From Kaistia geumhonensis (GTDB lineage: Bacteria > Pseudomonadota > Alphaproteobacteria > Rhizobiales > Kaistiaceae), in NCBI RefSeq assembly GCF_030815145.1, contig NZ_JAUSWJ010000001.1, positions 434,001 to 498,000 on the forward strand: a stretch of DNA of 64,000 nucleotides, given 5' to 3'. Within the stretch, counting starts at the first letter, position 1, and each line of letters begins with the position of its first letter. Below the pieces are notes generated by a model that saw only the letters and a list, made by a program, of their open reading frames with translations, was not told the origin of the DNA and did not search any database. The translations under genes were made by a program, and so were the position numbers. This document shows, piece by piece, positions 55,126-63,018 of this stretch.

Positions 55126-57195
55126 TCAGCCCCTGATCTCGATATGGGTGTTGCCGAAATCGTCGATCGACACGCGATTGCCCGGATGGACGACGATCGT
55201 CGTGCCGGGATCCTCGATCACCGCAGGGCCGGTGAAGGTCATGCCCGGCTCCAGCTTCTCGGCGTTGTAGATGACGGCCTCGTGCACGCCCTCGGTGGCG
55301 TAGTCGACCATGCGGCGGCCCTTGATCGCGTCCTCTAGCCTTGCGCCCGTCTTCGGCAGCGCGACGATCTCGAGCTTTCCGACCTCTGCCGAAGCGATCA
55401 GATGAACGCCGACGATCTCGACCGCCGCGTTCAGGCGATAGGTGTATTCGCGCTCGTAGACCTCGTGGAACCGCGCGATCATCCCCGCAAGCTTCGACGC
55501 GTCGACCGGGCCCGGATCCATGGGCACCTCGACCGAATGCTCCTGGTTCTGGTAGCGGCATTTCACGAGCGGGCGGAAGATCACCTGGTCCGCCGCGACG
55601 CCCTCCTCGCCGAACTGGGCCGTCGCATGCGCCGTCATCTCTGCGAGCAGACCGTCGAGGCCGGCCGCGTCGTCTTCTTCCATCAGCCGCGTCACGAAAT
55701 AGTCGCGGCGAAGGTCGGACATCATCATGCCCCAGGCCGAGAAGACGGGCGCGCCGCGCGGCACGACCACCTTCCTGACGCCGAGTTCCTGGCCGAGCGC
55801 GACGCCGTGCATCGCGCCGCCGCCTCCGAACACGACCAGCGTGAAATCGCGCGGGTCGTGGCCACGATTGAGCGAGACCAGCTTCAGCGCATTGACCATG
55901 TTGGAATTGGCGATGCGCACGATGCCGCGCGCCACCTCGGTGATGCCGACGCCGAGTTCGGCGGCGAGCGGCGCCATCGCCCGCTCCACCGCATCCATGT
56001 CGGCGATCACCTCGCCACCGCAGAAATAGTCGCGGTTTATGCGTCCCAGCACGAGATTGGCGTCGGTCGTCGTCGGCAGCGTGCCGCCGCGACCGTAGGA
56101 GGCGGGCCCCGGAGAGGCACCGGCCGACTGCGGGCCGACATGCAGCTTGCCGAACGCATCGACGCGCGCGATCGAGCCGCCGCCATTGCCGATCTCGACG
56201 AGATCCACCACCGGCACCATGATCGGATAGCCGGCCGACTTGCGGCTTCGCTCGATCCAGTAGTCGGTCTTGATCGAGACCTGACCGTTCTCGATCAGGG
56301 AGCATTTCGCGGTGGTGCCGCCGATATCGAGCGCCAGCACATTGGGCTCACCGATGATGCGCCCGAGTTCGGCCGCGCCCCAGAAGCCGGATGCCGGACC
56401 GGACTCGACCATGGTGATCGGGATCGCCTTGGTGGAGCGCAGCGAGTCGACGCCGCAGTTCGACTGCATGATATAGAGCCGGCCACGATAGTCGGCCGAG
56501 GCGAGGCCTTCCTCGATGCGGCCGAGATAGCGCTCGGCGACGGGCTGCACATAGGCCGAGAGAACCGTCGTGTTCGAGCGCTCGTATTCGCGCCACTCGC
56601 GCGTGATCTGGTGCGAGGCGACGACGGAGACGTCGGGCCACAGACGCCGGATCTCGGCCGCGACCGCCTGCTCATGCGCGGGGTTCGCATAGGAATGGAG
56701 CAGGCAGACCGCAATCGCCTGAACGCCCTCGGCGCGGAAGTCGTCGAGGATCGCCGGCAGCGCCGAAAGATCGACCGGCTTCGTCTCCTCGCCGCGATAG
56801 GAGATACGGCCGCCGACCTCGCGCCTGAGATGGCGCGGCACGAACGGCTCGGGCTTCTCGTAGGTGAGGTTGAAGAAGTCGGGTCGGTTGCCGCGCGCGA
56901 TCTCGAGCACGTCGCGGAAGCCTTCGGTCGTGATCAGGCCCGTCTTGGCGCCCTTGCGCTCCGTCAGAGCGTTGATGACCACGGTGGTGCCATGCGCGAA
57001 GAAATCGACCGAGGCGATATCCACCTCGCCCTTCTTCAGCACGTTCAGCACGCCGGCCTCGAAATTCGGCGGCGTCGTGTCGGACTTGGCGGTGCGGATG
57101 GTCTGCTTGCCGGTCGCGCGGTCGGTCTCGAAATAGACCAGGTCGGTGAAGGTGCCGCCGACATCGGTCGCTACGCGGAGGGTGGTCTCGGCCAT
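55126..57195 (-). CDS. hyuA: Hydantoinase/oxoprolinase subunit A (pair 1)
   Basis: A 689-residue ATP-binding subunit. The ASKHA phosphate-1 motif DVGGTFTDL is at residues 11-19; the second half has LDIGGTTAKCSLI, the GPASGFWGAAEL segment and the C-terminal hydantoinase A domain. It phosphorylates a ring carbonyl or captures it for HyuB. The ATG at 57195 starts right at the conserved region; an in-frame extension upstream to 57306 overlaps the GAF gene and is rejected. It ends 3 bases before hyuB. Confidence 0.94.
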   Translation of the reverse strand: MAETTLRVATDVGGTFTDLVYFETDRATGKQTIRTAKSDTTPPNFEAGVLNVLKKGEVDIASVDFFAHGTTVVINALTERKGAKTGLITTEGFRDVLEIARGNRPDFFNLTYEKPEPFVPRHLRREVGGRISYRGEETKPVDLSALPAILDDFRAEGVQAIAVCLLHSYANPAHEQAVAAEIRRLWPDVSVVASHQITREWREYERSNTTVLSAYVQPVAERYLGRIEEGLASADYRGRLYIMQSNCGVDSLRSTKAIPITMVESGPASGFWGAAELGRIIGEPNVLALDIGGTTAKCSLIENGQVSIKTDYWIERSRKSAGYPIMVPVVDLVEIGNGGGSIARVDAFGKLHVGPQSAGASPGPASYGRGGTLPTTTDANLVLGRINRDYFCGGEVIADMDAVERAMAPLAAELGVGITEVARGIVRIANSNMVNALKLVSLNRGHDPRDFTLVVFGGGGAMHGVALGQELGVRKVVVPRGAPVFSAWGMMMSDLRRDYFVTRLMEEDDAAGLDGLLAEMTAHATAQFGEEGVAADQVIFRPLVKCRYQNQEHSVEVPMDPGPVDASKLAGMIARFHEVYEREYTYRLNAAVEIVGVHLIASAEVGKLEIVALPKTGARLEDAIKGRRMVDYATEGVHEAVIYNAEKLEPGMTFTGPAVIEDPGTTIVVHPGNRVSIDDFGNTHIEIRG

Positions 57196-57217
57196 TCTCG
57201 TGCTTCCGTTCGTGAGT

Positions 57218-57742
57218 TCAGGCCGCGCCGCGGGCGGCATCGCGCGCGGCGGCCTTGTCGGTGGCCATGAAGGCGATGGCCGCGAAGGGGCGAAGCTGCA
57301 TGGCAATCGCCATCCGCTCCGGCGTATAGTGTCCCTTGACGTCGAGCAGGTTCAGCGTGCCCACGACGGCGCCGGCGACGACGACCGGGATGTTGCAGCC
57401 GGATTCGCAGCCGAGCGACTGGATCAGCGGCCAGTCGGAAAAGACCTCGGCGATCTGCTCGATCGTGTTCGAGACATAGGGCTGCCGCTTCTCGATGACC
57501 GTCTCGGACCAGATGCCGATCGACATCGGCTTGAAGCCGCCCGTCGGATAGGCCGTCTCGTTGCCGGAATAGGTTCGCCGCGCTAGGCCCGCGACCGCGT
57601 CATAGGTCATCGCCGTGAACAGCTTCGTCCCGACCGTTTCCTCGGTGATGCGCTGCAACACCTCGAAGGCGCGGCGCGGCTGGTCAGCCTCCGCGACCGC
57701 CTCCATGAACTCGTCCCAATAGGCATTGATGTCGGTTGCCAT
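57218..57742 (-). CDS. Free-standing GAF-domain protein
   Basis: A 174-residue protein of one GAF domain with no output domain. Strand and helix spacing is normal (KLFTAMTYDAVAGLARRTYSG to GTLNLLDVKGHYTPE). Two cysteines in GCESGCNIPVVV (Cys112 and Cys116) lie where the free-methionine-sulfoxide reductase family keeps its catalytic cysteines, but the rest is not close. It sits between the M20 gene and the first HyuA gene in the operon. It may be an allosteric ligand sensor or a small redox enzyme; either is speculation. Confidence 0.8.
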   Translation of the reverse strand: MATDINAYWDEFMEAVAEADQPRRAFEVLQRITEETVGTKLFTAMTYDAVAGLARRTYSGNETAYPTGGFKPMSIGIWSETVIEKRQPYVSNTIEQIAEVFSDWPLIQSLGCESGCNIPVVVAGAVVGTLNLLDVKGHYTPERMAIAMQLRPFAAIAFMATDKAAARDAARGAA

Positions 57743-57878
57743 GGCTCACGCGCTCCTGATCTGCTCTAGGAAATATCCTGTATCCAGACTGTCGACAACC
57801 TCGTTCTGCAGGAATCTGCCCGCCGGCTGTGCAGAACCGGAAAAGTTCCTTCGCTGCCCAATCCGTGGGCCCGCGCGG
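57743..57878 (-). other. Gap within the large hydantoinase operon
   Basis: 136 bases between the M20 stop and the GAF start. It is less GC-rich than its neighbours and contains TGTCGACA (57790-57797), a perfect 8-base palindrome, and GGAAATATCC (57767-57776), a second 10-base palindrome. It could hold an internal promoter; no terminator is seen. Confidence 0.45.
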
Positions 57879-59183
57879 CTACCGCTCCGCCGGACGGAGG
57901 CCGCACCATTCCGCGATAAAGAGGGCGATCGCCTTGGTCGTCTCGCGCATCGAGGCGAGATCGGTCTTCTCAGCGGCGCTGTGGCTGCCGGAGCCCCGCG
58001 GCCCGTAACAGAGCGTCGGGATGCCGTAATACAGATCGTACTGCCGCGTATCGCTGGTCGCGGTCTGGCTGAAGGTCTCGAGCTCGCTGTCGAACACCGC
58101 CCGATGCGCATTGCGCAGGACGGCTTCCGCTTCGCTGCCCGGCTGGAAGACGTGACCATCGGCCTGGAAACCGATCCAGCTCAGCGCCGGCGGCGCGTCG
58201 GCGCCGAGCCGCATGGCGGTGGCCGCGACGGCATCGAGCACGAGTTGACGCACCATCGGCAGCGGATCGCCGGGAAGAACGGAGAGGCGGCATTCGATCT
58301 CGCACCAGGCAGGGACCGAACCGAGCCAGTCGCCGCCGCGGATCTTGCCGCAGGAGAATTTCACCGGGTTCTCGATATGGCCGAACCAGGGATGGGTTCT
58401 CGCCCGCTCGTTGATCCGGGCCGTGAGAGCCATGAGGTCGGCGATATAGTCGTAAGCGGCGAGGATCGCGCTGGCGCCCGCCTGCGCCTGCAGCACATGA
58501 ACCGGCTTGCCTAGGATGCGCAGGCGGAACCAGACCGAGCCGAGCTCGGCCCGCAGCAGCTGGTTGTCGACCGACTCGGGGATGAGGCAGGCGTCGGCGC
58601 GGTAGCCTCGCTCGAGCGTCGCCAGCGCGCCGTTGCCGGTGCACTCCTCCTCGCTCACGGTTTCGACGAAGACGTCGCCCGCCGGCGCGAAGCCGGCGTC
58701 GCGCAGGGCATCCAGCGCGAAGACCATCGCCGCGACGCCGACCTTCATGTCGTTGGCGCCGCGCCCATGCATGAAACCGTCCTCGATGACCGGTTCGAAA
58801 GGCGGATGGCGCCACTGCTCCAGCGGGCCGGGCGGCACCACGTCGATATGGCCCTGAAGGATCAGGCTTCGCCCCCTGGCCTCCCCCTCCCCGACATCGG
58901 GCGCCGGAAAAGAGGCCACGAGCTGCACGGCCTTCGTGTAGTCGACATCGACGATCGCCGACGCACCGGGTTTGCCCTCGATCGGCACCTCGGCAATCGT
59001 GAAACTGTCGACGAGGCCTCCGCGCGCCGCGAACTCGCCAGCGAGCCAGGCCTGACATGGGGCCTCGTTGCCGCGGGTGGAATCGAACGAGACGAGCCTT
59101 GCCAGCCGATCGATCTGGCGCTGCCAGTTGGCATCGACCGCCGCCACGACGGCCTCCCGGACAGAGTGCGATGGCTCGGTCAT
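57879..59183 (-). CDS. M20-family peptidase/deacylase (ArgE/DapE/N-carbamoylase type)
   Basis: A 434-residue two-zinc aminoacylase-type hydrolase. Metal ligands His112 and Asp114 (GHIDVV), Asp145 (GANDMK), Glu178/179 (SEEECTGNG) and the last His in SGSHSAAEKTD (about 409) are all present. The lid domain interrupts the catalytic domain at about 205-320. GAGGAG precedes ATG 59183. In hydantoin-type pathways such enzymes remove the N-carbamoyl or N-acyl group after ring opening, which is the most likely role here. Confidence 0.92.
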   Translation of the reverse strand: MTEPSHSVREAVVAAVDANWQRQIDRLARLVSFDSTRGNEAPCQAWLAGEFAARGGLVDSFTIAEVPIEGKPGASAIVDVDYTKAVQLVASFPAPDVGEGEARGRSLILQGHIDVVPPGPLEQWRHPPFEPVIEDGFMHGRGANDMKVGVAAMVFALDALRDAGFAPAGDVFVETVSEEECTGNGALATLERGYRADACLIPESVDNQLLRAELGSVWFRLRILGKPVHVLQAQAGASAILAAYDYIADLMALTARINERARTHPWFGHIENPVKFSCGKIRGGDWLGSVPAWCEIECRLSVLPGDPLPMVRQLVLDAVAATAMRLGADAPPALSWIGFQADGHVFQPGSEAEAVLRNAHRAVFDSELETFSQTATSDTRQYDLYYGIPTLCYGPRGSGSHSAAEKTDLASMRETTKAIALFIAEWCGLRPAER

Positions 59184-59246
59184 TTCGGCTCCTCGAATGG
59201 AAATCCGCCCGCGCGGTTGCGCGGGCGGATGTGGTTGCAACTCGGC

Positions 59247-60974
59247 TCAGGAGTCGGCGAAGGCGTGGGGATAATGCTGCCGCGCAAACTCTTCGGAGAT
59301 GTAGCCAGCCTTGAGGTCGGCCTCGACCGCCGCCTTCGGGCGGTCGGACGGTGCGCCGTATCCACCGCCGCCGCCCGTCGAGAGCTCGAGCACGGCATCC
59401 TTCGGAACGACGAAGCGGGTGGTCTTCGGCAGGGATTCGAAGCGCCCGTCGGGGAAGCGAACGCCGACGCCGTTCGGTCGGGCGCTGCCGCCGCCTGCGA
59501 GGCCCCAGGGCGCATTCTTGGTGCGCTCGACCGCGGTCGTGATGAAGGTGTCCTCGGTCATGCGGAAGTGGAAGTCGATGCCCGGTCCGCCGCGCCACTC
59601 GCCCGGCCCGCACGAATCCTGCGCGAGCGCCATCTTGTCCATGATCCAGGGGTTCTTCGCCTCCCAGACCTCGATCGGCGAGAAGCGCGTGGCGGACTCG
59701 GAGATATGCAGCATCGTGCCGCCGTCGCCGCCCTTGAAGGCGCCCTGCCCCGTGGGATGCGGCGAACCGTCGGCCCAGGGCTCGCCGGTTGCCTGGCGCG
59801 TGCCCCAGTAGACGACGGAGGCGATGCAGCCGCCGCTCTGCGCCGGCACGGCGGCCGGCAGTGCCTTGGAGATGGCGTTGTAGATGACCTCGATCGCCTG
59901 AAGGGCCGGCCAGCCATAAAGGAAGCACGGCGCCGGGGGCAGTGGATGGAACATCGTCCCCGGCCGCGTCACCACCTCGACGGGCCGGAAATGCCCCTCA
60001 TGCGGCGCCTCGCCATAGCCGGCCAGCATCGAGATCGCGACGCGACTCGCCGAGATCGTCGAGGGCAGCGGGCAGTTGACCGGACCCGCCCGGGTCTCGG
60101 GCGCGGCGGTGAAATCGAGCCGCACATTCGAGCCCTCGATCTCGACCACGACCTCGAACGGGATGGCGGCATCGGTGATGCCGTCCGAGTCCATTTCGCC
60201 CTGGCCGACATAGCGACCGTCCGGGATGCTCTCGAAATAGGATCGCACCACGCGCTCGCCATGGTCGAACATCGCTTCGACGGCGTTGCGGAATTCCTCG
60301 CGGCCGAAGCGCTTCACGACCTCGACGAAGCTCGATGCGCCAACGCGGCAGCCGACCACCTGGGCGTTGAGGTCGCCCGCCACGAACTTCGGCACGCGGC
60401 TGTTGGCGACGACCATGCGATAGATGTCGTCGTTGAGTTCGCCGCGCTTGTAGATCTTGACGCCCGGATAGACGGTGCCTTCCTGGAACACGTCGACCGT
60501 GTCGGTGCAGTAGGGATCCTTGCCGGCGATATCCAGCCAGTGGCCCTTGATGGCGGTGTAGCCGATCAGTTCGCCGTCATCGAGATAGACGGGATTGACG
60601 ACCGCGAGGTCCTGCGGATGCGAGCCGGTGCCGTAGGGCCAGTTGTACATGATCATGTCGCCGGGGAACATGTTGCCCTCCCCGCCGATCGCCTTGACGG
60701 CCTCCTGCACGCAGAAGTTCAGCGTGCCCATGAACATCGGCAGGCTCGGCGCCTGCGCGAGCAGCCGCATCTGCGGATCGTAGATGGCGACCGCGAAATC
60801 CAGCACCTCGTAAATGACGGGCGAGAAAGCGGTGCGGACCAACGCGCGCTTCATCTGGTTGGCGGCCGAATTGAGCGCGTGGCGCACGACCTCGGTGGTG
60901 ATGGGATCGGCCTTGGCCGCATCGCCGGAGCGGGCGACGCCGGCGCGGTGGACCTCAACGTTGCGGGTCAGCAT
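59247..60974 (-). CDS. hyuB: Hydantoinase/oxoprolinase subunit B (pair 2)
   Basis: A 575-residue HyuB paralogue. The core motif here is YNWPYGTGSHPQDLAVV, where pair 1 has SNDPYWGG and HLND, so the catalytic pocket differs. ITTEVVRHALNSAANQMKRALVRTAFSPVIYEVLDFAVAIYD starts the domain. GEWRGGPGIDFHFRMTEDTF matches the later block. It starts at ATG 60974, overlapping the HyuA stop by TGATG (60972-60976). A different substrate or a second ring step from pair 1 is likely. Confidence 0.92.
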   Translation of the reverse strand: MLTRNVEVHRAGVARSGDAAKADPITTEVVRHALNSAANQMKRALVRTAFSPVIYEVLDFAVAIYDPQMRLLAQAPSLPMFMGTLNFCVQEAVKAIGGEGNMFPGDMIMYNWPYGTGSHPQDLAVVNPVYLDDGELIGYTAIKGHWLDIAGKDPYCTDTVDVFQEGTVYPGVKIYKRGELNDDIYRMVVANSRVPKFVAGDLNAQVVGCRVGASSFVEVVKRFGREEFRNAVEAMFDHGERVVRSYFESIPDGRYVGQGEMDSDGITDAAIPFEVVVEIEGSNVRLDFTAAPETRAGPVNCPLPSTISASRVAISMLAGYGEAPHEGHFRPVEVVTRPGTMFHPLPPAPCFLYGWPALQAIEVIYNAISKALPAAVPAQSGGCIASVVYWGTRQATGEPWADGSPHPTGQGAFKGGDGGTMLHISESATRFSPIEVWEAKNPWIMDKMALAQDSCGPGEWRGGPGIDFHFRMTEDTFITTAVERTKNAPWGLAGGGSARPNGVGVRFPDGRFESLPKTTRFVVPKDAVLELSTGGGGGYGAPSDRPKAAVEADLKAGYISEEFARQHYPHAFADS

Positions 60975-63001
60975 CAGTGCATCTCCTCCCGGGTGAGCAG
61001 CAATTCGCCATGGTCGCCGGTCGTGGCCGTCCAGAGCGCGTCGAGATAGAGCGTCGTCGTCGATTCCGTGACGATTGCCGGGCCGTGAAGCGGCTCGGTG
61101 ATCGCCGCGCGCGGCACGACGCGGAAGGGCATCCGCTGCCCGAGTTCGAACGACCAGGCGGAGAAAGTCTCCTCGCCGGCTTCCACCGCTCCGCCGGCTG
61201 CCAGATGCTGGCCGCGCCGTGGCAGCGGGGCGCGGACGGTCGCGCGGATCGAGACGATCTCGACGGCCTCGCTCATGAGCCCGCCGAAGCTGCGCCGATA
61301 CTCGGCTTCGAAGGCCGTCCGGATGGCATCGGCCGTGGAGCCGACCGCGTCTCCGGCGAGCGGCACTTCGATCGACAGCCAGTGCTCCTGGCCTTTGTAG
61401 CGGAGGTCCAGCCGGGCCGAGCGCTCGGTGGTGCGCGCAAGATGGGCGCTGCGCGCCCCGACATCGGCGAACAGCTCGGCAAGGACGGCATTCGCGACCG
61501 GGAGATTGTCGTCGGTCAAATCCATGATGCGGGTTCGCGCCGAGGACTGCACCATGTCGGCGCCGAGGAGACCCCAGGCCGAGAAGTTGCCGGCGAGCGG
61601 GGGCACGACGATGCGCTTCATCTGCAGCTCGTCGGCGAGCAGCGTCGCCATCAGCGGACCGGCGCCGCCGAAGGGCAGCAGCACCATGCCGCGCGGGTCG
61701 AGACCCTGCTCGACCGAGACCTCGCGCATGGCATTCGCCATGGAAGACGCCGCGATGCGCAGCACGCCGATGGCCGTCGCCTCGACGCTCTGTCCGATGG
61801 CCGCGCCGACAGGCTCCAGCGCCTTTTCGGCCTTTGCGAAGTCGAGATTGATGCCCGACGCCAGCCGGCCCGGCCCGAGCATTCCGAGATAGGCCGCCGC
61901 ATCGGTGAGCGCCGGCTCGGTGCCGCCCTTGCCGTAGCAGGCCGGGCCCGGTGCAGCGCCGGCCGAGCGCGGGCCGACGCGCATGAGGCCGCCGATGTCG
62001 ATATGGGCGATCGAGCCGCCGCCCGCGCCAATGGAGCGCACATCGACCCAGGGCGTCTGGATCGGCATGTTGTCGATGACGCCTTCGTAGAGAACCTGCG
62101 GCCGACCGCCCAGGATGAGCGCCGTGTCGAAGGAGGTGCCGCCGACATCGGCGGTGACCAGCGCCTCGATGCCGAGTTGCTCGGCGATCTCGCTCGCGCC
62201 CTGCGCCCCCGCGACCGGTCCTGACATGATCGTCTCGAACGGCCGATCCTCCGCTTCGGCGAAGGTCATCGAGCCGCTGCCGGAGCGGGTGATGAGCGAG
62301 GTGCCCTTGAAGCCGAGCTCGCGCAGCCGTCCATCCAGCCGCTTCAGATAGCTCGACATGCGGCCGCGGACGAAGGCGTCGATCACTGTCGTCGAGGTAC
62401 GCTCGTATTCGCGATACTCGCCCGAGATACGGTGCGACAGAGAAATGCCGCCCTCGAAGCCACCATCGCGCAGCAGCGTCTCGATGGTGATCTCATGCGC
62501 CGGATTGGCATAGGCGTTGATCAGGCAGACGGCGATCGTGTCGACCTCCTCCTCCAGGAGGCGCGCCAAAGCCGTCTTGACGCTCGCCGGATCGAGCGGG
62601 CGGACCACCTCGCCGTCGAAGCGGATGCGTTCCCCGACCTCCAGCCGGAGATGGCGCGGCACGAGCGGCTCGGGCTGGCGCCAGAAGAGATTGTACATCT
62701 CGGCGCGGTCGCCGCGGCGGATCTCCAGCACGTCCCGGAAGCCGTCGGTCGTGATGAGGCCGACCTTGGCGCCGCGACGCTCGAGCAGGGCGTTGAGCCC
62801 GACCGTGGTACCGTGCAGGAAGAACTCCGCCTTCTCGATCACCGCCGGCGGCACGTGACCGCGCACGGCAGCGACGACGCCTTCCTCGGGTGCATGCGGA
62901 ACCGTCGGGACCTTGCCCTCGACCGTCTCGCCGGTCTCGTCGTCGTAATAGACGAGGTCGGTGAAGGTGCCGCCGATGTCGACACCGATACGCGTGGCCA
63001 T
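60974..63001 (-). CDS. hyuA: Hydantoinase/oxoprolinase subunit A (pair 2)
   Basis: A 675-residue HyuA paralogue. DIGGTFTDL lies at residues 8-16 and TADVGGTSFDTALI later, with GPVAGAQGASEI and the C-terminal beta-rich domain. The ATG at 63001 is preferred; the open frame runs 225 codons upstream through the neighbouring dehydrogenase gene in a different frame, a shadow. It overlaps the second hyuB start and lies 17 bases after the Ldh-type dehydrogenase stop. It supplies ATP-dependent activation for pair 2. Confidence 0.94.
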   Translation of the reverse strand: MATRIGVDIGGTFTDLVYYDDETGETVEGKVPTVPHAPEEGVVAAVRGHVPPAVIEKAEFFLHGTTVGLNALLERRGAKVGLITTDGFRDVLEIRRGDRAEMYNLFWRQPEPLVPRHLRLEVGERIRFDGEVVRPLDPASVKTALARLLEEEVDTIAVCLINAYANPAHEITIETLLRDGGFEGGISLSHRISGEYREYERTSTTVIDAFVRGRMSSYLKRLDGRLRELGFKGTSLITRSGSGSMTFAEAEDRPFETIMSGPVAGAQGASEIAEQLGIEALVTADVGGTSFDTALILGGRPQVLYEGVIDNMPIQTPWVDVRSIGAGGGSIAHIDIGGLMRVGPRSAGAAPGPACYGKGGTEPALTDAAAYLGMLGPGRLASGINLDFAKAEKALEPVGAAIGQSVEATAIGVLRIAASSMANAMREVSVEQGLDPRGMVLLPFGGAGPLMATLLADELQMKRIVVPPLAGNFSAWGLLGADMVQSSARTRIMDLTDDNLPVANAVLAELFADVGARSAHLARTTERSARLDLRYKGQEHWLSIEVPLAGDAVGSTADAIRTAFEAEYRRSFGGLMSEAVEIVSIRATVRAPLPRRGQHLAAGGAVEAGEETFSAWSFELGQRMPFRVVPRAAITEPLHGPAIVTESTTTLYLDALWTATTGDHGELLLTREEMH

Positions 63002-63018
63002 GCCTCTCTCCGCTTCTC

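Noticed and set aside
57790-57797. TGTCGACA palindrome before the GAF gene as a defined operator
   Set aside because: Eight bases are too few to be significant alone in a GC-rich genome and no second copy supports it; kept only as a note in the gap entry.
58767-61049. A 760-codon plus-strand open frame opposite the M20 and second hyuB genes
   Set aside because: Shadow frame; the minus strand carries conserved enzyme motifs throughout.
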